Source of the DNA: Candidatus Gastranaerophilales bacterium | GTDB lineage: Bacteria; Cyanobacteriota; Vampirovibrionia; Gastranaerophilales; Gastranaerophilaceae | Direction: 5' to 3' | DNA: 13,690 bases | NCBI GenBank assembly: GCA_905235825.1 | Contig: CAJONH010000003.1 | Location: forward strand, 1-13,690 | Shown here: in pieces, positions 5,258-12,927 of the stretch | Numbering within the stretch: the first letter of the stretch is position 1 | Layout of the letters: each line of letters starts with the position of its first letter | Made by a program: the position numbers and the translations under genes | The notes under the pieces: model-generated | The model's input: the letters and a program-made list of their open reading frames with translations, nothing else | What the model was told of the DNA's origin: nothing | Database searches by the model: none

Positions 5258-7252
5258 ATGTCTTTCCGGCTTAATTTTACTCCTGTAACTCAGGCTCGCA
5301 TCGAAAATGAAAAAGATTATAAAACTCAAACTTCGGGTGTAAAAATCCCGAAGCAAATTGAAGATACTTTTGAATTAAGTACAGCAAATAACAAAACATT
5401 TAAGCCTTTAAGCGACAAGGAAATTTTAAATATAAAACCAAGCGAGTTTGTTAAATTACTGCAAAGCAGAACGGATATACCCGAAGAACTAAAAGCACGG
5501 TTAGAAGGAGTACCTGAAAACGATTATTGCAATAACAATAAAATAAAAACACCCGAAGAACTTGCATTGTATGACGACATTAACAGTCTTATGAAAAAAA
5601 ATAATATAAAGCCGAAAGAAAGAAATGAAATTATAAAAAATTTTTTATCAATGAGCGATGCAAAATCTGCACGTGAAGTCATAAATAAACTTGTACCCAA
5701 AGGCTATGATATCGAATTTTTGTCTAATCTGCCGATAGATGAGATGAATAAAGATATAGTTGAAACTGTTATAAGTAATAAAAAGCTAATCGGAAGTATT
5801 GTTGATACCAAAATAAAAAAAATAGAAAACCCTGAAGAAAAGCTGGAAAAAATAAAAAATGATATAAAAAATTGCAGTGATGAAGAAATATTATACGACT
5901 TAAACAATGATAAAAAAGAACTTGAAGAATATTTAGACGGTACAACTTATAAAAAATATGAGCAGGAAACAGCAAAAGATATTTTACGTCATACGGATAA
6001 AAGAACGGTAAAATATTTAAATGAATATTATGAAACAACCAAAGACAGAAATTTTTCAGGACTAATGTACTGGGATAAAGATACAGCAAAAATATACAAT
6101 AAATATTTGGACAAAGATAAACGAAACGGAACAACTTTAGACAGATTATACAGAAATCATCATAATTTAGAGTCTGTTCATAAAATTTTCGGAGATGAAA
6201 AAATAAACGATTGCACGGCATTATTGCTGGAATTTAAAAATTATGAAAAATATAAAAATATTAATTTAGATAATTTTAGAACATTATCAAATGAAAACAA
6301 AAAAGAATTTATTGGAAATTTTGTAAAAGCATTTAATCCCACATTATTTTATAGGGCAAAAAATTGGGATATGAATGAATTAAATCAAAAAATGAAAATT
6401 TTTAGTAATATTGATATGTCCTCAAAGGAAAATTTTTGCAAAAGTTATTATGAAACATTAAAACATCTGCTTGACGAAATACCGCAATCAGAGAGAAAAC
6501 CTTTGACATCGAAAGTTAACTGGATTATACATAAAGAAGATTACAGAAAGAAAAATCCGATACCTGCATTATCCGATGATATAACAAACCTACCTTATAA
6601 GACCGAAATATTAAACGGTAAAGAATATAAAATAACGGAAATATCAAAAGACAGTGAATTAAGCAGCACAATGCACTGCATGCCAAGTCCGGATTCAATA
6701 ATGAATGTTGAAATTCTTTCATTCACAGACTCGGAATCTTTTCTTTGCGTGGGACAGAGAGGAAAAGATAAACAGTTTGCAAAAGGCGGACAAAATTCCG
6801 AAAACTACGCACTGTTTACACGTCCGAGAATAGGCAATGACTTATGGTTTCAATCTTATACCGATGTAGACAGCGGAACAGGTGCTCAAAGAAACTTATA
6901 TACCGTTAATATGCTGATGCGTTCAACAAGTAAAAATTGTCATTGTCAGCGAGGATTCAGCTATATTCCCGAATTAATAAAAAAAGAACTTGATTTATCT
7001 CAAGCTGAATATACTAAAAGAACAGAAAAAATAAAGAACTGTACAACCCTCGATGAAATCGGAAAAATTGACCCGCAAATGGAAAAAACAATAAGAACTG
7101 TTCTTAAAAATAACAAAATGTATGAAGGTTTTGTACGTCCTGAAATAATGGGCATAAAACTTCCCGAAAATACGGAGCTTAAAGATGTAAATCCAAACAT
7201 CATTTCATATCTTGACAGTCATGAAAATTGCAGACTGGTTAAAATTGTCTGA
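5258..7252 (+). CDS. Large orphan protein of unknown function (664 aa)
   Basis: I do not recognise a family. I start it at ATG 5258 (MSFRLNFTPV), with AAGGAA about 11 nt upstream. A TTG at 5207 would add 17 hydrophobic and aromatic residues without a ribosome site. Residues 50-460 are very Lys/Glu/Asn-rich and look mostly helical, with no transmembrane segment or classical signal peptide. Residues 465-580 look like a compact domain with aromatic and cysteine/histidine positions: MHCMPSPDS (472-480), LCVGQRG (496-502), NYALFTRPR (516-524), SYTDVDSG (533-540) and CHC (561-563). A charged tail follows. It lies 150 bp after the anti-sigma gene on the same strand and could be a target of that pair. 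A cytoplasmic or non-classically exported effector is conceivable but unsupported. Confidence 0.7.
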   Translation: MSFRLNFTPVTQARIENEKDYKTQTSGVKIPKQIEDTFELSTANNKTFKPLSDKEILNIKPSEFVKLLQSRTDIPEELKARLEGVPENDYCNNNKIKTPEELALYDDINSLMKKNNIKPKERNEIIKNFLSMSDAKSAREVINKLVPKGYDIEFLSNLPIDEMNKDIVETVISNKKLIGSIVDTKIKKIENPEEKLEKIKNDIKNCSDEEILYDLNNDKKELEEYLDGTTYKKYEQETAKDILRHTDKRTVKYLNEYYETTKDRNFSGLMYWDKDTAKIYNKYLDKDKRNGTTLDRLYRNHHNLESVHKIFGDEKINDCTALLLEFKNYEKYKNINLDNFRTLSNENKKEFIGNFVKAFNPTLFYRAKNWDMNELNQKMKIFSNIDMSSKENFCKSYYETLKHLLDEIPQSERKPLTSKVNWIIHKEDYRKKNPIPALSDDITNLPYKTEILNGKEYKITEISKDSELSSTMHCMPSPDSIMNVEILSFTDSESFLCVGQRGKDKQFAKGGQNSENYALFTRPRIGNDLWFQSYTDVDSGTGAQRNLYTVNMLMRSTSKNCHCQRGFSYIPELIKKELDLSQAEYTKRTEKIKNCTTLDEIGKIDPQMEKTIRTVLKNNKMYEGFVRPEIMGIKLPENTELKDVNPNIISYLDSHENCRLVKIV

Positions 7253-7313
7253 CAAATGAACAATATTACTAAAAACTCTATAATAAAATCTTTTGTTTTA
7301 ATTTTCTTTATTT

Positions 7314-7319
7314 TATAAT
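7314..7319 (+). promoter_or_regulatory. Candidate -10 box for the pheS operon
   Basis: A perfect TATAAT lies 30 nt before the pheS ATG. The best -35, TTGTTT (7293-7298), is only 15 bp upstream. A second TATAAT occurs at 7279-7284. The 97-bp gap is too short for a T-box leader, and no terminator-like stem is visible in it. Confidence 0.35.
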
Positions 7320-7349
7320 AATGTTAAATAATGAAATATTGAGGCAATT

Positions 7350-8384
7350 ATGAAAGAGAAACTTGAGCAAATTTTAGAGGAAGCGGCACAGGAAATTAAA
7401 TCTGCAATGTCAGTTCAAGACTTGGATGAAGTCAAATTGAAATATTTGAGCAGAAAAGGCGAATTAAATTCAATTAAAAAAAATTTAAAAGACCTTTCAG
7501 ATGAAGATAAAAGAGTTATCGGCTCACTTGCAAATAATGTTTCAAATCAACTGGAGCAGATGCTTGAAGATAAAAATAATGAATTGTATAAAATAGAACT
7601 TGATAAGAAATTATTATCGGAAAAAATAGATATAACACTTCCTTCTGATTTTAGACCTCAGGGAAAAATTCATCCGTTAACTCAAACGGTTAATGAAATT
7701 GTGGAAATATTTCAGGGACTCGGATTTTCCGTTATGCCATCGGAATACAGCCCTGAAGTTGAAACGGAATATATAAATTTTGATATGCTCAATTTTCCTC
7801 CGGATCACCCTGCAAAAGATATGCAGGATACGTTTTATACAAAAGCTGCCCCTAACGTTATATTAAGAAGTCAAACCTCAGGAGCCCAAATAAGACAAAT
7901 GCTTAATCAAAAACCTCCGGTAAGAGTTATTTCTCCGGGGCGTGTATACAGATGTGAAGCCGTAAGTGCAAGAAAAAATAATCTTTTCCATCAAATTGAA
8001 GGGCTTCTTGTTGATAAGGATATCACATTCGGTGATTTAAAAGGAATTTTAAACGAATTTGTCAGAATATACTTTGGTTCTGCACGTCCTACACGTTTTA
8101 GAGCCAGTTATTTCCCTTTTACGGAACCGAGTGCGGAAGTGGATGTTGAATGCATTATGTGCGGAGGAAAAGGCTGCCGTACTTGCAGCGGAACAGGCTG
8201 GCTTGAAGTATTGGGTTCAGGCATGGTTCACGCTAACGTATTAAAAAATGTCGGTATCGATCCTGAAATATATTCGGGTTTTGCTTTCGGCATGGGTGTT
8301 GAAAGATTAACCATGCTTAAATATGCTATTAATGATATACGTTTATTCTTTAATAATGATGTTAGATTTTTGAAACAGTTTTAA
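7350..8384 (+). CDS. pheS: Phenylalanyl-tRNA synthetase alpha subunit
   Basis: PheS charges tRNA-Phe with phenylalanine in the cytoplasm as part of an (alpha-beta)2 enzyme. At 344 residues the protein is full length. An N-terminal coiled coil (about 1-90) is followed by the class II core: HPAKDMQDTF (153-162), PGRVYRCEAV (196-205), FHQIEG (213-218), FPFTEPSAEVDV (255-266) and motif 3 GFAFGMGVERL (310-320). A four-cysteine knuckle CxxC-x4-CxxC (268-279) is seen in many PheS proteins and may bind zinc. YRCEAVSARKNN departs from the common YRNDAVDATH. GAGG lies 7 nt before the ATG. pheT does not follow; hisF starts 2 bp after the stop. Confidence 0.97.
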   Translation: MKEKLEQILEEAAQEIKSAMSVQDLDEVKLKYLSRKGELNSIKKNLKDLSDEDKRVIGSLANNVSNQLEQMLEDKNNELYKIELDKKLLSEKIDITLPSDFRPQGKIHPLTQTVNEIVEIFQGLGFSVMPSEYSPEVETEYINFDMLNFPPDHPAKDMQDTFYTKAAPNVILRSQTSGAQIRQMLNQKPPVRVISPGRVYRCEAVSARKNNLFHQIEGLLVDKDITFGDLKGILNEFVRIYFGSARPTRFRASYFPFTEPSAEVDVECIMCGGKGCRTCSGTGWLEVLGSGMVHANVLKNVGIDPEIYSGFAFGMGVERLTMLKYAINDIRLFFNNDVRFLKQF

Positions 8385-8386
8385 TT

Positions 8387-9145
8387 ATGCCCGCAAAAAG
8401 AATAATACCTTGTTTAGATGTAAAAAACGGTGAAACCGTAAAAGGAGTAAATTTTGAAAATTTACGCTATGCGGGTAATCCTGTCGATTTGGCAAAAAAG
8501 TATTCGGATGAAGGTGCGGATGAGCTTGTTTTCCTTGATATAACTGCAACAAATGAAGGAAGAAAAACAACTGTCGAAATGGTTGAAAAGGTTGCAAAAC
8601 AGGTGTTTATTCCCTTTACGGTAGGCGGCGGAATAAAATCAATAGAAGACATGAAAATTCTTTTAATGGCAGGTGCCGATAAAATTGCAATAAATTCTGC
8701 AGCGGTTAAAAATCCTGATTTAATAAATAATGCGGCAGGATATTTCGGTTCACAATGTGTTGTTGCAGCTATTGATGCAAAAAAAGTTGATGATGACTAC
8801 TATGTATTCATAAATGCAGGCAGAGTTAATACAGGAAAACGTCTTATAGATTGGGTTGATGAAGTCCAATCAAGAGGAGCAGGCGAAATTCTCCTCACAT
8901 CTATGGATGCAGACGGAACTCAAAACGGGTTTGATATTCCCATGACAAAATTAGCTGCCGAAAATTCAAAAATTCCGATTATCGCTTCAGGCGGTGCAGG
9001 TGCCGATGCAAAACATTTTATTAATGTCTTTAATGAAGGCTGTGCCGATGCCGCTTTAGCAGCATCAATATTTCATTATAATACACTGCCTATTCAAACA
9101 TTAAAATTGTCTTTATTGCATGGTAATATAGAAATAAGGATGTAA
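8387..9145 (+). CDS. hisF: Imidazole glycerol phosphate synthase cyclase subunit
   Basis: HisF takes ammonia from the HisH glutaminase and converts PRFAR to imidazole glycerol phosphate and AICAR in histidine synthesis. The 252-residue TIM barrel is complete. The two catalytic aspartates are present: Asp11 in CLDVKNG and Asp130 in AAIDAKK. Phosphate-binding loops TVGGGIKS (78-85), GEILLTSMDADGT and IASGGAGA, and the ADAALAASIFHY segment near the end, are typical. It starts 2 bp after pheS and is almost certainly co-transcribed with it. No hisH or other his gene is in view, so the pathway is dispersed in this genome or partly encoded elsewhere. Confidence 0.97.
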   Translation: MPAKRIIPCLDVKNGETVKGVNFENLRYAGNPVDLAKKYSDEGADELVFLDITATNEGRKTTVEMVEKVAKQVFIPFTVGGGIKSIEDMKILLMAGADKIAINSAAVKNPDLINNAAGYFGSQCVVAAIDAKKVDDDYYVFINAGRVNTGKRLIDWVDEVQSRGAGEILLTSMDADGTQNGFDIPMTKLAAENSKIPIIASGGAGADAKHFINVFNEGCADAALAASIFHYNTLPIQTLKLSLLHGNIEIRM

Positions 9146-9147
9146 TA

Positions 9148-9732
9148 ATGCAGGAAACAGTTGCTTTTGACCCCGGTATAGGAAATTTGATTTTAGATTT
9201 TAATACATTTATCAATGATATTTATTCACAATTGATGAATTTACATTCCGTTTCTCAAAAAAGAACCCGTTTTAAACTTTATAATAATAAAATATACTCA
9301 GGAATTGAAAATAACATAGCATTTTATCATGGATGTCTTTTATGGGCTTATTATATAAAAAAAGAAAATGAAAAAGCACCGAAAGATATAATCGGCAATG
9401 TTTTTTTAAGTTTGACTCCCGAACAAATTAAAGAATATGACTATCTTATTCAGGTTAATTTTCTTGAAAATTATTTTGATTCTTATGAAAGAGATACAAG
9501 TTATTACATTGGGAAAAAAGTTATTATTCCCGATTTATGGAAAAAAACACTTGAACTCTACAAAAATTTTTTGGAGTTAAATAAAGGTTTTGTAAATACA
9601 CGAAAAACAGATGATATTGTTCTGCCTGATACATTAGAAAATCGATTATTTACGCAGGATATTTATTCTGTTATCAGTAAAGCGGTAAATGAAAAAAATT
9701 TAAAAATTTTATTTGATATACCAATCATATAA
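9148..9732 (+). CDS. Hypothetical protein (194 aa) in the pheS-hisF unit
   Basis: I do not recognise a family. The protein is soluble, rich in Tyr, Asn and Lys, and mostly helical by composition. There is no signal peptide and no convincing transmembrane helix, although FYHGCLLWAYYIKK (59-72) is a short apolar stretch. The ATG is 2 bp after the hisF stop, with AAGG inside the hisF end as ribosome site, so it is translated from the same message. Nothing ties it to histidine synthesis or tRNA charging beyond position. The 103-bp gap that follows has no clear terminator. Confidence 0.75.
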   Translation: MQETVAFDPGIGNLILDFNTFINDIYSQLMNLHSVSQKRTRFKLYNNKIYSGIENNIAFYHGCLLWAYYIKKENEKAPKDIIGNVFLSLTPEQIKEYDYLIQVNFLENYFDSYERDTSYYIGKKVIIPDLWKKTLELYKNFLELNKGFVNTRKTDDIVLPDTLENRLFTQDIYSVISKAVNEKNLKILFDIPII

Positions 9733-9835
9733 TTTATATATTCTGATTTATTAATTTGTAACAAAATAAATATTTTCATGGCAATTTTTTTATTCATTCT
9801 TTTTTATAGAAGTAGAAGGTAAAATAAGTGTTGTT

Positions 9836-11317
9836 ATGCAAAATATTTCAGAAGTAAGTAATATAAATAATAATTATTATATTTTAAATAATAATAATAA
9901 GGAAAAACCTCAGGTTTTGAAAAATCCGAATAATACCTCCGTAAATCAAAATTTAAAAAGTGTAAATGCGGATATTTTAAGAGCGTATCATCCTGCATTT
10001 ACGGCATTTTGGAATTCCGGCGAAAAAGAAGTTAAAACAACCGCCGATTCTAAACTTCAATTTGATATCATAAAATCGAAAGTTGATAAAAAGACGGCAA
10101 AACAGTTGGATAGTTTACAGCAAAGAGGTATTCTCCAAAACAATACATCAAATGACGGTTCTACGGTACTTGAAAATCTGTACAAAATAATATCAGAGCC
10201 GAGAATTCAAGGTTTAGACGAAAAACTGATTTTATCGGAAACAATAAAAGCCTTGGATAATCCTTGCAGTATAACTCAAAAATTCGGTGATATACCGGAT
10301 AATGTAGCAGATGAAATTACAAAAGAAACAGGAGAAAAAATACCTGAATTTGCAAAGAAGGTTATTTCTTCTTCCTGTGTGGCAGCGAGCATGGAATTTA
10401 ATCTTGCAGACAGATGTCCCGCTGAATTTGCCAGATTTGCGGCAGGTTTAACAGGTCAAAACTATAGTGTTGATAAAAATATTAAAATATCCGATTTTTC
10501 CGAAAATTTTACGGAAGGTATTTGGAAACTCAGAGAATTTAATACAACAAACGAATTAGGCAAAAATTGGGATGAAGTTACACTTAGATTACAGCCTGAC
10601 AGAAATGCCATTGTAAGAGCAAGAGTTCAGACCTCATATAAAGACCCGGGAGAACGTTCGTGTATTGATGTATTAATGCAGTCTGCAATTTTGAATTTTG
10701 CATCGCAAAATTCTTATAATTCAATTACTGATGAAAGAACAGGCAAATTTAATCCCGATAAAACAGGTTTAACCGATTTTGAAAAGAATTTTGCGGAACA
10801 GGTAATATTTGAAACACCAAAATATTCGGTAGTATATCAAAATTTGGATGAAAACGGTGTATTAAAAGGTTATAATTGCACTCAAGAAGAAACAAAACAG
10901 CATATTTTAAAGTCACTGGAGCTGGGGCAGAATGTTATTATAGGTTATACACATTTAAGCACGGATAACCACGTTGACGGCGGACATGAAATAACAATTG
11001 TCGGTTATGAAACCGATAAAAACGGCAAAGGCTCTTTTATATGTAATGATACAGATGACGGAATTGATGAAGTAATAAAAATAAGTGAAGAAAAACTGTT
11101 ACCGTTAATACATCATGCCGGTATATCAAAAGAAGCATTAAATCCTGATGATATAGTTGTCAGCCCATGGCGTGAATATGTTGAAGATTTTCAAAACCTG
11201 CTTGCCGAAGAAAGACAAAATCAGCCGGAATATCGCATGTACCAATATAATAAAGAAAAAGAACCTGAAATAAAAGGACTTTCTTCTCCTATGGTACGTT
11301 ATTCAACAACCGCATAA
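9836..11317 (+). CDS. Putative papain-like cysteine peptidase (493 aa)
   Basis: No named family is certain. The first 45 residues are Asn-rich and low in complexity, without a signal peptide; NADILRAYHPAFTAF follows (44-58). The later part has the order expected of clan CA peptidases: Cys181 at the start of a helix (SSSCVAASMEF), His384 in GGHEITIVGYE (382-392) and Asn404/Asp405 in GSFICNDTDDG (399-409). The 'GH-x-I-x-IVGY' strand followed by 'ND-x-DDG' closely resembles C39- and C1-type active sites. Gln148 or another residue could serve the oxyanion hole. The Cys-His distance (about 200 residues) is long but not excluded. It has its own 103-bp upstream gap; the ribosome site (AGAAGGT) is about 16 nt from the ATG, farther than usual. 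An effector or housekeeping protease are both open. Confidence 0.6.
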   Translation: MQNISEVSNINNNYYILNNNNKEKPQVLKNPNNTSVNQNLKSVNADILRAYHPAFTAFWNSGEKEVKTTADSKLQFDIIKSKVDKKTAKQLDSLQQRGILQNNTSNDGSTVLENLYKIISEPRIQGLDEKLILSETIKALDNPCSITQKFGDIPDNVADEITKETGEKIPEFAKKVISSSCVAASMEFNLADRCPAEFARFAAGLTGQNYSVDKNIKISDFSENFTEGIWKLREFNTTNELGKNWDEVTLRLQPDRNAIVRARVQTSYKDPGERSCIDVLMQSAILNFASQNSYNSITDERTGKFNPDKTGLTDFEKNFAEQVIFETPKYSVVYQNLDENGVLKGYNCTQEETKQHILKSLELGQNVIIGYTHLSTDNHVDGGHEITIVGYETDKNGKGSFICNDTDDGIDEVIKISEEKLLPLIHHAGISKEALNPDDIVVSPWREYVEDFQNLLAEERQNQPEYRMYQYNKEKEPEIKGLSSPMVRYSTTA

Positions 11318-11375
11318 TTATTACATTTTATTTAATATAAATTTACTGTTTAGAAAATTAAAAAAAATGGTATTC

Positions 11376-11381
11376 TATAAT
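11376..11381 (+). promoter_or_regulatory. Candidate -10 box for lemA
   Basis: A perfect TATAAT lies 25 bp before the ATG chosen for lemA, which gives a leader of about 19 nt containing the AAAGGA ribosome site. No good -35 hexamer stands 16-19 bp upstream, so the site may need an activator or be a chance AT-rich match. Confidence 0.4.
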
Positions 11382-11406
11382 AGTAATAAATATTAAAGGA
11401 ATGTAT

Positions 11407-11970
11407 ATGAATTCTGTAATTATAATTATTATTGCATTATTAGTATTGATATTGTATCTGTATGGAGTGTATGCAAAAGTAATAATGTCGGCGAATTCTG
11501 TTCGTGAAGCAATATCGGGAATAGATATTCAGTTAAAAAAACGTTATGACTTAATTCCGAATATATTAACCATAGCTAAAAAATTTATGGAACACGAGAA
11601 ATCAATATTTGAAAAAATTACGGAATTGAGAACAAAAGCAATGAATTCAATGCCAGGTTCCGCTCAAAAATTTGCAGCTGAAGCTCAACTGGATTCACAA
11701 TTAAAATCTTTAATGGTTAATGTAGAAAATTATCCTGCATTAAAGTCGGATGCAACTATGGTTCAGGCAATGGAAACATATAACGAAGTCGAAGAACATA
11801 TTGCAGCATCAAGAAGATTTTATAATTCCGCTTTAACTCAGTTAAGAAACGCAATACAAATATTTCCGGGGTCGTTATTTGCGGCTTGTGCAGGTGAAAC
11901 CGCCTCTTACAGCTATTATGAAACGGATACGGCATCAAAATCTTCAATAAAAGCATCGGATTATTTATAA
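11407..11970 (+). CDS. lemA: LemA family membrane protein
   Basis: This 187-residue protein has the LemA layout. A short N-terminal segment leads into one transmembrane helix (about 4-23), followed by an elongated helical domain. The signatures are NSVREAISGIDIQLKKRYDLIPNIL (broadly residues 30-54) and ETYNEVEEHIAASRRFYN (123-140), followed by the typical IQIFPGSLFA. ATG 11407 is preferred over ATG 11401, because AAAGGA ends directly at 11400 and leaves 6 nt to 11407. LemA proteins are widespread, and their biochemical role is unclear. Its partner here is the DUF3137 protein 11 bp downstream, a common pairing. The tail is rich in Ser, Ala and Tyr. Confidence 0.92.
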   Translation: MNSVIIIIIALLVLILYLYGVYAKVIMSANSVREAISGIDIQLKKRYDLIPNILTIAKKFMEHEKSIFEKITELRTKAMNSMPGSAQKFAAEAQLDSQLKSLMVNVENYPALKSDATMVQAMETYNEVEEHIAASRRFYNSALTQLRNAIQIFPGSLFAACAGETASYSYYETDTASKSSIKASDYL

Positions 11971-11981
11971 AGATTTAAACT

Positions 11982-12926
11982 ATGGCTCAAGATTACAGAA
12001 ACATTCAAAAAAGTGTTTTTTCGGCAGAATTTAAAAATTTTTGCAGAAAAGAATTATGCTCTAAATTAAATAAACTTGAAAATGTAAGAATTTTACATAT
12101 TATAGGAATGATTCTCTGCTGTATTATCGGTTCTGCTTTAATAATAGGTGTAATATATGTTGATTTTAGCGGTATTTATAAAGTCAGTGAAGGTTTATTT
12201 AAAATAACAGTTCTAATAGGCATTGGCAGTATTGTTTCAGCTGAAATTATAAGAAAAGATTATAAAACTCGTGCAAAAGATATTATTTTAGAAAAATTAT
12301 TAAGTTTTATCGGCGATTTTAAAATTAATGATGATAAAAATATTGAAAATCATATTGCAGAATTAAAATTGTTTGATAAATTTAACAGATTTTATTGTGA
12401 CGACAGACTGAGCGGAAACTATAAATTATTAAATTTGGATATTGCCCAGCTTGATTTAAGATATGTAACGGGTTCCGGAAAAAACAGGCATGAAAAAATT
12501 GTTTTTCAAGGAATTTTAATAAAATTACCTAATATGAAAAAATATAAAAGTAATTGCTATACAATAATACGTCAGCATTCACTGTTTAATTTTGAAAACA
12601 GAAACAGAGTGCATTTAGAAGATATAGAATTTGAAAAATACTATGATGTATACTCTGATGACCAAATAGAAGCTCGTTACATGTTAACAACCTCTTTTAT
12701 GGAAAGAATGACTCAACTTGCAAAAAAAGGCATCGGTCAAAATATAAAAATGTCTTTTGAAAACGGAAATATATATATTGCAGTTTCCTCAGCAAAAGAT
12801 TGGTTTGAAATTCCTATCTTTAGTCCTGCATCTAAAATTGAAAATTTTAGAGCAATAGTACTGGAAATTATAACACTGTTGAAAATTATTGATGCATTAA
12901 ATCTTGATAGAAAAATAGGATTGTGA
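11982..12926 (+). CDS. DUF3137 membrane protein
   Basis: This 314-residue protein has two transmembrane helices near the N-terminus (about 38-60 and 72-90), then a cytoplasmic domain. The diagnostic DUF3137 motif FEKYYDVYSDDQIEARYMLT is present around residues 210-230, followed by SFMERM. FQGILIKLP, within the domain, is also family-like. It starts 11 bp after lemA and is presumably in the same operon. DUF3137 genes are often found beside lemA, which suggests a shared envelope function, but none is established. The stop lies 1 bp from the stop of the convergent GNAT gene, so the two messages must overlap at their ends unless termination is very tight. Confidence 0.88.
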   Translation: MAQDYRNIQKSVFSAEFKNFCRKELCSKLNKLENVRILHIIGMILCCIIGSALIIGVIYVDFSGIYKVSEGLFKITVLIGIGSIVSAEIIRKDYKTRAKDIILEKLLSFIGDFKINDDKNIENHIAELKLFDKFNRFYCDDRLSGNYKLLNLDIAQLDLRYVTGSGKNRHEKIVFQGILIKLPNMKKYKSNCYTIIRQHSLFNFENRNRVHLEDIEFEKYYDVYSDDQIEARYMLTTSFMERMTQLAKKGIGQNIKMSFENGNIYIAVSSAKDWFEIPIFSPASKIENFRAIVLEIITLLKIIDALNLDRKIGL

Positions 12927-12927
12927 A

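Noticed and set aside
7253..7349. T-box or other attenuator upstream of pheS
   Set aside because: The 97-bp AT-rich gap lacks a T-box sequence and a terminator stem.
1146..11317. A type III secretion system with the two large orphan proteins as effectors
   Set aside because: Only the ATPase is present. No export-gate, ring or chaperone genes are visible, and the large proteins are 3-10 kb away on the other strand.
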